Shown: piece after piece, positions 1 to 10,500 of the stretch
Numbering within the stretch: the stretch's first letter is position 1
Layout: each line of letters opens with the position of its first letter
Assembly: GCF_047948215.1 (NCBI RefSeq)
Contig: NC_134457.1
Span: 89,862,898 to 89,926,897, forward strand
Reading direction: 5' to 3'
Length of the DNA: 64,000 nucleotides
DNA from: Lycorma delicatula
Taxonomy: Eukaryota; Arthropoda; Insecta; Hemiptera; Fulgoridae
Made by a program: the position numbers and the translations under genes
Notes under the pieces: generated by a model
What the model was told of the DNA's origin: nothing
Databases searched by the model: none
The model's input: the letters and a program-made list of their open reading frames with translations, nothing else

Positions 1-143
1 AATGATTGAATTCATATTATTCAAGTAGGCAAGTTTTAGAATATTTAAAACAAATTGTTACAGGCTAACGATATAAATGGGATATTTAAATGAAAGAGTT
101 GGGACTAGAAAGAAAATCTTGTAAAGCTGCATGAAACCATTCA
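1..143. repeat. Monomer subtype 'taacgat/gatattt' (143 bp)
   Basis: This is the first complete unit and defines the coordinate frame used here. Diagnostic sites are gaattcat near the start, ttgttacag, ggctaacgat with a CpG, and gggatatttaaatg with the 8-bp palindrome atttaaat. This copy carries agaaagaaaatcttg where most have agaaagagaatcttg, and the same variant reappears at about 34,660 in a matching block (1-430 versus 34545-34974). The subtype is usually followed by a unit starting aatgattgtattc. Confidence 0.93.
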
Positions 144-286
144 AATGATTGTATTCATATTATTCAAGTAGGCAAGTTTTAGAATATTTAAAACAAATTC
201 TTACAGGTTAATGATATAAATAAGTTAATTAAACGAAAGTGTTGGGACTAGAAAGAGAATCTTGTAAAGCTGCATGAAACCATTTT
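144..286. repeat. Monomer subtype 'ggttaatgat/aaacgaaag'
   Basis: Diagnostic sites are gtattcat, ttcttacaggttaatg, aagttaattaaacg and gaaagtgttggg. It contains the 8-bp palindrome ttaattaa at 225-232. The aaacg variant creates a CpG where other units have aaatg. Its end often reads ccattttaatgatt, and where that occurs the next unit usually starts gaattcct or gaaatcct. The subtype recurs at about 5,290, 7,570, 9,290, 11,000, 12,715, 15,710, 24,000, 34,690, 38,830 and later. Confidence 0.92.
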
Positions 287-429
287 AATGATTGAATTCC
301 TATTATTCAAGTAGGCAAGTTTTAGAATATTTAAAACAAATTCTTACAGGCTACTGATATAAATGGGTTAGTTAAATGAAAGGGTTCGGACTAGAATGAG
401 AATATTGCAAAGCTGCATGAAATCATTCA
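287..429. repeat. Monomer subtype 'ggctactgat/gggttcgg'
   Basis: Diagnostic sites are gaattcct, ttcttacaggctactg, gggttagttaaatg, gaaagggttcggac and gaatattgcaaag. It ends gaaatcattca, which with the start of the next unit forms a perfect 7-bp dyad (see 421-436). It is nearly always followed by a unit starting aatgattgacttc, so the two behave as a linked pair. This copy has agaatgag where most have agaaagag, and the same change is in the duplicate at about 19,090. Confidence 0.93.
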
Positions 430-436
430 AATGATT
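421..436. repeat. Short dyad at monomer junction (representative)
   Basis: The sequence aatcattcaaatgatt is a perfect 7-bp inverted repeat with a 2-base spacer (aatcatt, ca, aatgatt). It spans the junction of two units. It forms only when the upstream unit ends gaaatcatt, as in the 'gggttcgg', 'gaaacag' and 'gaataatgc' subtypes. Units ending gaaaccatt keep only about 4 bp of the arms. It therefore recurs at a subset of junctions and is absent from the rest. Confidence 0.85.
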
Positions 437-572
437 GACTTCATATTATTCAAGTAGGCAAGTTTTAGAATATTTAAAACAAATTGTTACAGGCTAATGA
501 TATAAATAAGTTAGTTAAATGAAAGAGTTGGGACTAGAAAGAGAATCTTGTAAAGCTGCATGAAACCATTCA
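430..572. repeat. Monomer subtype 'gacttc/agttagttaaatg'
   Basis: It starts aatgattgacttc, so it lacks the EcoRI site gaattc. It continues ttgttacaggctaatgatataa and then aagttagttaaatg. It is the regular partner downstream of the 'gggttcgg' subtype. A frequent sub-variant reads atataattaag instead of atataaataag (for example near 2,645 and 4,070), and a later right-half variant reads attatgttag (37,760; 44,190; 53,610; 63,610). Confidence 0.92.
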
Positions 573-715
573 AATGATTGAATTCATATTATTCAAGTAG
601 GCAAGTTTTAGAATATTTAGAACAGATTGTTACAGGCTAACGATATAAATGGGATAATTAAATGAAAGAGTTGGGACTAGAAAGAGAATCTTGTAAAGCT
701 GCATGAAACCATTCA
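573..715. repeat. Monomer subtype 'tttagaacagattg'
   Basis: It resembles the first subtype but has tatttagaacagattg in place of tatttaaaacaaattg, followed by ggctaacgat and gggataattaaatg. Two A-to-G changes in the otherwise conserved A-rich stretch mark this lineage. It recurs at about 5,850, 17,130, 19,270, 24,550, 27,980, 30,560, 34,980, 39,260, 39,540, 41,840, 42,120, 45,680, 48,550, 55,110 and 58,960. It is normally followed by the 'gcattggg' subtype. Confidence 0.92.
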
Positions 716-858
716 AATGATTGTATTCATATTATTCAAGTAGGCAAGTTTTACAATATTTAAAACAAATTGTTACAGGCTAATTATATAAATAAGTTAA
801 TTAAATGAAAGCATTGGGACTAGAAAGAGAATCTTGTAAAGCTGCATGAAACTATTCA
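716..858. repeat. Monomer subtype 'taattatat/gcattggg'
   Basis: Diagnostic sites are gtattcat, ttttacaatattt in this copy, ggctaattatataaataag, ttaattaaatg, and gaaagcattggg in place of gaaagagttggg. In this copy the last bases read gaaactattca. Many other copies with gcattggg instead carry gctacatg and are followed by the 'acacgcttaag' subtype. Confidence 0.92.
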
Positions 859-1001
859 AATGATTGAATTCATATTTATCAAGTAGGCACGTTTTAGAAT
901 ATTTAAAACAAATTGTTACAGGCTAATGACATAAATAGGTTTATTAAATGAAATTGTTGGGACTAGAAAGAGAATCTTGTAAAGCTGCATGAAACCTTTC
1001 A
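859..1001. repeat. Monomer subtype 'ggtttatt/gaaattgttggg'
   Basis: Diagnostic sites are aggtttattaaatg and gaaattgttggg. This copy also has catatttatcaag and taatgacataaat. Related copies read gaaattgtgggg (for example near 4,370) or gaaattaatggg (37,210; 40,780; 47,630; 51,060; 52,910; 62,910). The last form is confined to the right half of the window. Confidence 0.9.
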
Positions 1002-1143
1002 AATGATTGAATTCATATTATTCAAGTTGGCAAGTTTTAGAATATTTAAAACAAATTGTTACAGGCAAAGATATAAATGGGATAATTAAATGAAAGAGTT
1101 GGGACTAGAAAGAGAATCTTGTAAAGCTGCATGAAACCATTCA
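1002..1143. repeat. Monomer subtype 'ggcaaagat' (142 bp)
   Basis: It has ttacaggcaaagatataa in place of ttacaggctaacgatataa, one base shorter, so the unit is 142 bp and accounts for much of the spread in unit length. This copy has gttggcaag and gggataattaaatg. The commoner form reads gggttaattaaataaaag and is followed by a unit starting gaattcct. Confidence 0.92.
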
Positions 1144-1285
1144 AATGATTGAATTCATATTATTCAAGTAGGCAAGTTTTAGAATATTTAAAACAAATTG
1201 TTACAGGCAAAGATAAAAATGGGTTAATTAAATGAAAGGTTTGGGACTAGAAACAGAATATTGTAAAGCTGCATGAAATCATTCA
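1144..1285. repeat. Monomer subtype 'aaagataaaaatggg/gaaacagaatattg' (142 bp)
   Basis: Diagnostic sites are ggcaaagataaaaatggg, gaaaggtttggg and ctagaaacagaatattg, ending gaaatcattca. It usually precedes a unit with gttatagaat and acgcttaac. It is seen at about 19,910, 29,610, 32,190, 33,750, 36,470, 43,190, 46,890, 50,320, 52,180 and 56,180, becoming frequent in the right half. Confidence 0.9.
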
Positions 1286-1428
1286 AATGATTGAATTCAT
1301 ATTATTCAAGTAGGCAAGTTATAGAATATTTAAAACAAATTGTTACGCGCTTAACATATAAATGAGAAAATTAAATGAAAGAGTTGGGACTAGAAAGAGA
1401 ATCTTTTAAAGCTGCATGAAACCATTCA
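1286..1428. repeat. Monomer subtype 'acgcttaac/gggaaaatt'
   Basis: Diagnostic sites are gttatagaat, then ttac(a/g)cgcttaa(c/g)atataa, g(g/a)gaaaattaaatg and gaatcttttaaag. This copy and its duplicate at about 20,045 read ttacgcgc and atgagaaaa, where other copies have ttacacgc and atgggaaaa. It is almost always followed by a unit starting aatgattaaattcc. Confidence 0.91.
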
Positions 1429-1571
1429 AATGATTAAATTCCTATTATTCAAGTAGGCAAGTTTTAGAATATTTAAAACAAATTCTTACAGGCTAATGAT
1501 ATAAATAGGTTTATTAAATGAAAGTGTTGGGACTAGAAAGAGAATAATGCAAAGCTGCATGAAATCATTCA
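1429..1571. repeat. Monomer subtype 'gattaaattcc/gaataatgc'
   Basis: It starts aatgattaaattcct, then has ttcttacaggctaatg, aggtttattaaatg, gaaagtgttggg and gaataatgc or gaatattgc, ending gaaatcattc. It follows the 'acgctta' subtype and precedes the 'gtaatcat' subtype, making a three-unit cassette that is repeated many times in the right half. Confidence 0.9.
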
Positions 1572-1714
1572 AACGATTGTAATCATATTATTCAAGTAGG
1601 CAAGTTTTAGAATATTTAAAACAAATTCTTACAGGCTGATAATATAAATAAGTTAATTAAATGAAAGTGTTGGGACTAGAAAGAGAATCTTGTAAAGCTG
1701 CATGAAGCCTTTCA
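1572..1714. repeat. Monomer subtype 'gtaatcat'
   Basis: It starts aa(t/c)gattgtaatcat, continues ttcttacaggct and aagttaattaaatgaaagtg, and ends in gcatgaaacctttca in many copies. The common form has gaatattaaaaacaaattc in place of gaatatttaaaacaaattc. This copy has aacgatt, ggctgataat and tgaagcct. All three changes are shared by the duplicate 18,698 bp downstream. Confidence 0.9.
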
Positions 1715-2790
1715 AATGATTGAATTCATATTATTCAAGTTGGCAAGTTTTAGAATATTTAAAACAAATTGTTACAGGCAAAGATATAAATGGGTTAATT
1801 AAATAAAAGAGTTGGGACTAGAAAGAGAATCTTGTAAAGCTGCATGAAACCATTCAAATGATTGAATTCCTATTATTCAAGTAGGCAAGTTTTAGAATAT
1901 TTAAAACAAATTCTTACAGGCTAATGATATATATAGGTTTATTAAATGAAATTGTTGGGACTAGAAAGAGAATCTTGTAAAGCTGCATGAAACCATTCAA
2001 ATGATTGAATTCATATTATTCAAGTAGGCAAGTTTTAGAATATTTAAAACAAATTGTTACAGGCTAACGATATAAATGGGATAATTAAATGAAAGAGTTG
2101 GGACTAGAAAGAGAATCTTGTAAAGCTACATGAAACCATTCAAATGATTGTATTCATATTATTCAAGTAGGCAAGTATTAGAATATTTAAAACAAATTGT
2201 TACAGGCTAACGATATAAATGGGATATTTAAATGAAAGAGTTGGGACTAGAAAGAGAATCATGTAAAGCTGCATGAAACCATTCAAATGATTGTATTCAT
2301 ATTATTCAAGTGGGCAAGTTTTAGAATATTTAAAACAAATTGTTACAGGCAAAGATATAAATGGGTTAATTAAATAAAAGAGTTGGGACTAGAAAGAGAA
2401 TCTTGTAAAGCTGCATGAAACCATTCAAATAATTGAATTCCTATTACTCAAGTAGGCAAGTTTTAGAATATTTAAAACAAATTCTTACAGGCTACTGATA
2501 TAAATGGGTTAGTTAAATGAAAGGGTTCGGACTAGAAAGAGAATATTGCAAAGCTGCATGAAATCATTCAAATGATTGACTTCATATTATTCAAGTAGGC
2601 AAGTTTTAGAATATTTAAAACAAATTGTTACAGGCTAATGATATAATTAAGTTAGTTAAATGAAAGAGTTGGGACTAGAAAGAGAATCTTGTAAAGCTGC
2701 ATGAAACCATTCAAGTGATTGAATTCATATTATTCAAGTAGGCAAGTTTTAGAATATTTAAAACAAATTGTTACAGGCAAAGATATAAAT

Positions 2791-2810
2791 GGGTTATGTA
2801 AAAAAAAAGT
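2791..2810. repeat. Poly-A expansion marker
   Basis: Here gggttatgta is followed by a run of A, then gttggg, replacing the usual gggttaattaaataaaagagttggg. The same altered form is at 13212 and 21489 and nowhere else that I saw. It is a useful private mark linking three copied blocks at offsets 10,421 and 18,698. Confidence 0.85.
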
Positions 2811-5800
2811 TGGGACTAGAAAGAGAATCTTCTGAAGCTGCGTGAAACCAATCAAATGATTGAATTCCTATTATTCAAGTAGGCAAGTTTTAGAATATTT
2901 AAAACAAATTCTTACAGGCTAATGATATAAATAGGTTTATTAAATGAAATTGTGGGGTCTAGAAAGAGAATCTTGTAAAGCTGCATGAAACCATTCAAAT
3001 GATTGAATTCATATTATTCAAGTAGGCAAGTTTTAGAATATTTAAAACAAATTCTTACAGGCTACTGATATAAATGGGTTAGTTAAATGAAAGGGTTCGG
3101 ACTAGAAAGAGAATATTGCAAAGCTGCATGAAATCATTCAAATGATTGACTTCATATTATTCAAGTAGGCAGGTTTTAGAATATTTAAAACAAATTGTTA
3201 CAGGCTAATGATATAATTAAGTTAGTTAAATGAAAGAGTTGGGACTAGAAAGAGAATCTTGTAAAGCTGCATGAAACCATTCAAATGATTGAATTCATAT
3301 TATTCAAGTAGGCAAGTTTTAGAATATTTAAAACAAATTGTTACAGGCAAAGATATAAATGGGTTAATTAAATAAAAGAGTTGGGACTAGAAAGAGAATC
3401 TTGTAAAGCTGCATGAAACCATTCAAATGATTGAATTCATATTATTCAAGTAGGCAAGTTTTAGAATATTAAAAACAAATTCTTACAGGCTTATGATATA
3501 AATAAGTTAATTAAATGAAAGTGTTGGGACTAGAAAGAGAATCTTGTAAAGCTGCATGAAACCATTCAAATGATTGAATTCATATTATTCAAGTAGGCAA
3601 GTATTAGAATATTTAAAACAAATTGTTACAGGCTAACGATATAAATGGGATATTTAAATGAAAGAGTTGGGACTAGAAAGAGAATCATGTAAAGCTGCAT
3701 GAAACCATTCAAATGATTGTATTCATATTATTCAAGTAGGCAAGTTTTAGAATATTTAAAACAAATTCTTACAGGCAAAGATATAAATGTGTTAATTAAA
3801 TAAAAGAGTTGGGACTAGAAAGAGAATCTTGTAAAGCTGCATGAAACCATTCAAATGATTGAATTCCTATTATTCAAGTAGGCAAGTTTTAGAATATTTA
3901 AAACAAATTCTTACAGGCTACTGATATAAATGGGTTAGTTAAATGAAAGGGTTCGGACTAGAAAGAGAATATTGCAAAGCTGCATGAAATCATTCAAATG
4001 ATTGACTGCATATTATTCAAGTAGGCAAGTTTTAGAATATTTAAAACAAATTGTTACAGGCTAATGATATAATTAAGTTAGTGTAATGAAAGAGTTGGGA
4101 CTAGAAAGAGAATCTTGTAAAGCTGCATGAAACCATTCAAGTGATTGAATTCATATTATTCAAGTAGGCAAGTTTTAGAATATTTAAAACAAATTGTTAC
4201 AGGCAAAGATATAAATGGGTTAATTAAATAAAAGAGTTGGGACTAGAAAGAGAATCTTCTAAAGCTGCGTGAAACCAATCAAATGATTGAATTCCTATTA
4301 TTCAAGTAGGCAAGTTTTAGAATATTTAAAACAAATTCTTACAGGCTAATGATATAAATAGGTTTATTAAATGAAATTGTGGGGACTAGAAAGAGAATCT
4401 TGTAAAGCTGCATGAAACCATTCACATGATTGAATTCATATTATTCAAGTAGGCAAGTTTTAGAATATTTAAAACAAATTCTTACAGGCTACTGATATAA
4501 ATGGGTTAGTTAAATGAAAGGGTTCGGACTAGAAAGAGAATATTGCCAAGCTGCATGAAATCATTCAAATGATTGACTTCATATTATTCAAGTAGGCAAG
4601 TTTTAGAATATTTAAAACAAATTGTTACAGGCTAATGATATAATTAAGTTAGTTAAATGAAAGAGTTGGGACTAGAAAGAGAATCTTGTAAAGCTGCATG
4701 AAACCATTCAAATGATTGAATTCATATTATTCAAGTAGGCAAGTTTTAGAATATTTAAAACAAATTGTTACAGGCAAAGATATAAATGGGTTAATTAAAT
4801 AAAAGAGTTGGGACTAGAAAGAGAATCTTGTAAAGCTGCATGAAACCATTCAAATGATTGAATTCCTATTATTCAAGTAGGCAAGTTTTAGAATATTTAA
4901 AACAAATTCTTACAGGCTAATGATATAAATAGGTTTATTAAATGAAATTGTGGGGACTAGAAAGAGAATCTTGTAAAGCTGCATGAAACCATTCAAATGA
5001 TTGAATTCATATTATTCAAGTAGGCAAGTTTTAGAATATTAAAAACAAATTCTTACAGGCTTATGATATAAATAAGTTAATTAAATGAAAGTGTTGGGAC
5101 TAGAAAGAGAATCTTGTAAAGCTGCATGAAACCATTCAAATGATTGAATTCATATTATTCAAGTAGGCAAGTATTAGAATATTTAAAACAAATTGTTACA
5201 GGCTAACGATATAAATGGGATATTTAAATGAAAGAGTTGGGACTAGAAAGAGAATCATGTAAAGCTGCATGAAACCATTCAAATGATTGTATTCATATTA
5301 TTCAAGTAGGCAAGTTTTAGAATATTTAAAACAAATTCTTACAGGTTAATGATATAAATAAGTTAATTAAACGAAAGTGTTGGGACTAGAAAGAGAATCT
5401 TGTAAAGCTGCATGAAACCATTCAAATGATTGAATTCATATTATTTAAGCAGGCAAGTTTTAGAATATTTAAAACAAATTGTTACAGCCAAAGATATAAA
5501 TGGGTTAATTAAATAAAAGAGTTTGGACTAGAAAGAGAATCTTGTAAAGCTGCATGAAACCATTCAAATGATTGAATTCCTATTATTCAAGTAGGCAAGT
5601 TTTAGAATATTTAAAACAAATTCTTACAGGCTACTGATATAAATGGGTTAGTTAAATGAAAGGGTTCGGACTAGAAAGAGAATATTGCAAAGCTGCATGA
5701 AATCATTCAAATGATTGACTTCATATTATTCAAGTAGGCAAGTTTTAGAATATTTAAAACAAATTGTTACAGGCTAATGATATAAATAAGTTAGTTAAAT

Positions 5801-7575
5801 GGAAGAATTGGGACTAGAAAGAGAATCTTGTAAAGCTGCATGAAACCATTGAAATGATTGAATTCATATTATTCAAGTAGGCAAGTTTTAGAATATTTAG
5901 AACAGATTGTTACAGGCTAACGATATAAATGGGATAATTAAATGAAAGAGTTGGGACTAGAAAGAGAATCTTGTAAAGCTGCATGAAACCATTCAAATGA
6001 TTGTATTCATATTATTCAAGTAGGCAAGTTTTACAATATTTAAAACAAATTGTTACAGGCTAATTATATAAATAAGTTAATTAAATGAAAGCATTGGGAC
6101 TAGAAAGAGAATCTTGTAAAGCTGCATGAAACTATTCAAATGATTGAATTCATATTATTCAAGTAGGCAAGTTTTAGAATATTTAAAACAAATTGTTACA
6201 GGCTAATGATATAAATAAGTTAATTAAATGAAAGAGTTGGGACTAGAAAGAAAATCTCCTAAAGCTGAATGAAACCATTCAAATGATTGAATTCCTATTA
6301 TTCAAGTAGGCAAGTTTTGTAATATTTAAAACAAATTGTTACAGGCTAATGATATAAATAGGTTAATTAAATGAAAGAGTTGGGACTAAAAAGAGACTCT
6401 TGTAAAGCTGCATGAAACCAGTCAAATGATTGAATTCATATTATTCAAGTAGGCAAGTTTTGTAATATTTAAAACAAATTGTTACAGGCTAATGATATAA
6501 ATAGGTTAATTAAATGAAAGAGTTGGGATTAAAAAGAGACTCTTGTAAAGCTGCATGAAACCATTCAAATGATTGAATTCATATTATTCAAATGGCAAGT
6601 TTTAGAATATGTAAAACAAATTGTTACAGGCTAATGATATAAATAGGTTTATTAAATGAAATTGTTGGGACTAGAAAGAGAATCTTGTAAAGCTGCATGA
6701 AACCTTTCAAATGATTGAATTCATATTATTCAAGTTGGCAAGTTTTAGAATATTTAAAACAAATTGTTACAGGCAAAGATATAAATGGGATAATTAAATG
6801 AAAGAGTTGGGACTAGAAAGAGAATCTTGTAAAGCTGCATGAAACCATTCAAATGATTGAATTCATATTATTCAAGTAGGCAAGTTTTAGAATATTTAAA
6901 ACAAATTGTTACAGGCTAATTATATAAATAAGTTAATTAAATGAAAGCATTGGGACTAGAAAGAGAATCTTGTAAAGCTACATGAAACCATTCAAATGAT
7001 TGAATTCATATTATTCAAGTAGGCAATTTTTAGAATATTTAAAACAAATTGTTACACGCTTAAGATATAAATGGGAAAATTAAATGAAAGAGTTGGGACT
7101 AGAAAGAGAATCTTTTAAAGCTGCATGAAACCATTCAAATGATTAAATTCCTATTATTCAAGTAGGCAAGTTTTAGAATATTTAAAACAAAATCTTACAG
7201 GCTAATGATATAAATAGGTTTATTAAATGAAAGTGTTGGGACTAGAAAGAGAATATTGCAAAGCTGCATGAAATCATTCAAATGATTGTAATCATATTAT
7301 TCAAGTAGGCAAGTTTTAGAATATTAAAAACAAATTCTTACAGGCTAATGATATAAATAAGTTAATTAAATGAAAGTGTTGGGACTAGAAAGAGAATCTT
7401 GTAAAGCTGCATGAAACCATTCAAATGATTGAATTCATATTATTCAAGTAGGCAAGTTTTAGAATATTAAAAACAAATTCTTACAGGCTTATGATATAAA
7501 TAAGTTAATTAAATGAAAGTGTTGGGACAAGAAAGAGAATCTTGTAAAGCTGCATGAAACCATTCAAATGATTGA

Positions 7576-10500
7576 ATTCATATTATTCAAGTAGGCAAGT
7601 TTTAGAATATTTAAAACAAATTCTTACAGGTTAATGATATAAATAAGTTAATTAAACGAAAGTGTTGGGACTAGAAAGAGAATCTTGTAAAGCTGCATGA
7701 AACCATTTTAATGATTGAATTCCTATTATTCAAGTAGGCAAGTTTTAGAATATTTAAAACAAATTCTTACAGGCTACTGATATAAATGGGTTAGTTAAAT
7801 GAAAGGGTTCGGTCTAGAAAGAGAATATTGCAAAGCTGCATGAAATCATTCAAATGATTGACTTCATATTATTCAAGTAGGCAAGTTTTAGAATATTAAA
7901 AACAAATTCTTACAGGCTAATGATATAATTAAGTTAGTTAAATGAAAGAGTTGGGACTAGAAAGAGAATCTTGTAAAGCTGCATGAAACCATTCAAATGA
8001 TTGAATTCATATTATTTAAGCAGGCAAGTTTTAGAATATTTAAAACAAATTGTTACAGCCAAAGATATAAATGGGTTAATTAAATAAAAGAGTTGGACTA
8101 GAAAGAGAATATTGTAAAGCTGCATGAAACCATTCAAATGATTGAATTCATATTATTCAAGTAGGCAAGTTTTAGAATATGTAAAACAAATTGTTACAGG
8201 CTAATTTTATAAATAAGTTAATTAAATGAAAGAGTTGGGACTAGAAAGAGAATCTTGTAAAGCTGCATGAAACCATTCAAATGATTGAATTCATATTATT
8301 CAAGTAGGCAGGTTTTAGAATATTTCAAACAAATTGTTACACGCTTAAGATATAAATGGGAAAATTAAATGAAAGAGTTGGGACTAGAAAGAGAATCTTG
8401 TAAAGCTGCATGAAACCATTCAAATGATTGAATTCATATTATTCAAGTAGGCAAGTTTTAGAATATATAAAACAAATTGTTACAGGCTAACGATATAAAT
8501 GGGTTAATTAAATGAAAGTGTTGGACTAGAAAGAGAATATTGTAAAGCTGCATGAAACCATTCAAATGATTGAATTCATATTATTCAAGTAGGCAAGTTT
8601 TAGAATATTTAAAACAAATTGTTACAGGCTAACGATATGAATGGGTTAATTAAATAAAAGAGTTGGGACTAGAAAGAGAATCTTGTAGAGCTGCATGAAA
8701 CCATTCAAATGATTGAATTCCTATTATTCAAGTAGGCAAGTTTTAGAATATTTAAAACAAATTCTTACAGGCTAATGATATAAATAGGTTTATTAAATGA
8801 AATTGTTGGGACTAGAAAGAGAATCTTGTAAAGCTGCATGAAACCATTCAAATGATTGAATTCATATTATTCAAGTAGGCAAGTTTTAGAATATTTAAAA
8901 CAAATTGTTACAGGCTAACGATATAAATGGGATAATTAAATGAAAGAGTTGGGACTAGAAAGAGAATCTTGTAAAGCTACATGAAACCATTCAAATGATT
9001 GTATTCATATTATTCAAGTAGGCAAGATTTAGAATATTAAAAACAAATTCTTACAGGCTTATGATATAAATAATTTAATTAAATGATAGTGTTGGGACTA
9101 GAAAGAGAATCTTGTAAAGCTGCATGAAACCATTCAAATCATTGAATTCATATTATTCAAGTAGGCAAGTTTTAGAATATTTAAAACAAATTGTTACAGG
9201 CTAACGATATAAATGGGATATTTAAATGAAAGAGTTGGGACTAGAAAGAGAATCTTGTAAAGCTGCATGAAAACATTCAAATGATTGTATTCATATTATT
9301 CAAGTAGGCAAGTTTTAGAATATTTAAAACAAATTCTTACAGGTTAATGATATAAATAAGTTAATTAAACGAAAGTGTTGGGACTAGAAAGTGAATCTTG
9401 TAAAGCTGCATGAAACCATTTTAATAATTGAATTCCTATTATTCAAGTAGGCAAGTTTTAGAATATTTAAAACAAATTCTTACAGGCTACTGATATAAAT
9501 GGGTTAGTTAAATGAAAGGGTTCGGACTAGAAAGAGAATATTGCAAAGCTGCATGAAATCATTCAAATGATTGACTTCATATTATTCAAGTAGGCAAGTT
9601 TTAGAATATTAAAAACAAATTCTTACAGGCTAATGATATAATTAAGTTAGTTAAATGAAAGAGTTGGGACTAGAAAGAGAATCTTGTAAAGCTGCATGAA
9701 ACCATTCAAATGATTGAATTCATATTATTTAAGCAGGCAAGTTTTAGAATATTTAAAACAAATTGTTACAGCCAAAGATATAAATGGGTTAATTAAATAA
9801 AAGAGTTGGACTAGAAAGAGAATATTGTAAAGCTGCATGAAACCATTCAAATGATTGAATTCATATTATTCAAGTAGGCAAGTTTTAGAATATGTAAAAC
9901 AAATTGTTACAGGCTAATTATATAAATAAGTTAATTAAATGAAAGAGTTGGGACTAGAAAGAGAATCTTGTAAAGCTGCATGAAACCATTCAAATGATTG
10001 AATTCATATTATTCAAGTAGGCAGGTTTTAGAATATTTCAAACAAATTGTTACACGCTTAAGATATAAATGGGAAAATTAAATGAAAGAGTTGGGACTAG
10101 AAAGAGAATCTTGTAAAGCTGCATGAAACCATTCAAATGATTGAATTCATATTATTCAAGTAGGCAAGTTTTAGAATATATAAAACAAATTGTTACAGGC
10201 TAACGATATAAATGGGTTAATTAAATGAAAGAGTTGGACTAGAAAGAGAATATTGTAAAGCTGCATGAAACCATTCAAATGATTGAATTCATATTATTCA
10301 AGTAGGCAAGTTTTAGAATATTTAAAACAAATTGTTACAGGCTAACGATATGAATGGGTTAATTAAATAAAAGAGTTGGGACTAGAAAGAGAATCTTGTA
10401 GAGCTGCATGAAACCATTCAAATGATTGAATTCCTATTATTCAAGTAGGCAAGTTTTAGAATATTTAAAACAAATTCTTACAGGCTAATGATATAAATAG

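Larger units (their letters stand above)
244..7468. repeat. Large duplicated block, copy 1 (7.2 kb)
   Basis: This block of about 50 monomers matches 18942-26166 at a constant offset of 18,698 bp. Rare shared marks are ttacgcgc (about 1,345 and 20,043), tgaagcct (1703 and 20401), atatatatagg (about 1,925 and 20,625), ggggtctag (about 2,953 and 21,651), gggttatgta plus poly-A (2791 and 21489), ttgactgcat (about 4,003 and 22,701), ggaagaattg (5801 and 24499) and aaaatctt (7189 and 25887). Left and right limits are the first and last bases before the sequences switch subtype. Confidence 0.92.

Noticed and set aside
225..232. ttaattaa and atttaaat palindromes as protein-binding operators
   Set aside because: Eight-base AT palindromes are expected often in 29% G+C DNA and vary between subtypes. 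Nothing shows they are binding sites, though ttaattaa (PacI) and gaattc (EcoRI) would give digestion ladders.
384..400. Functional CENP-B box
   Set aside because: Only the TTCG-four bases-A half is present. The CGGG half is missing in every copy I looked at, so I report it only as a weak curiosity.
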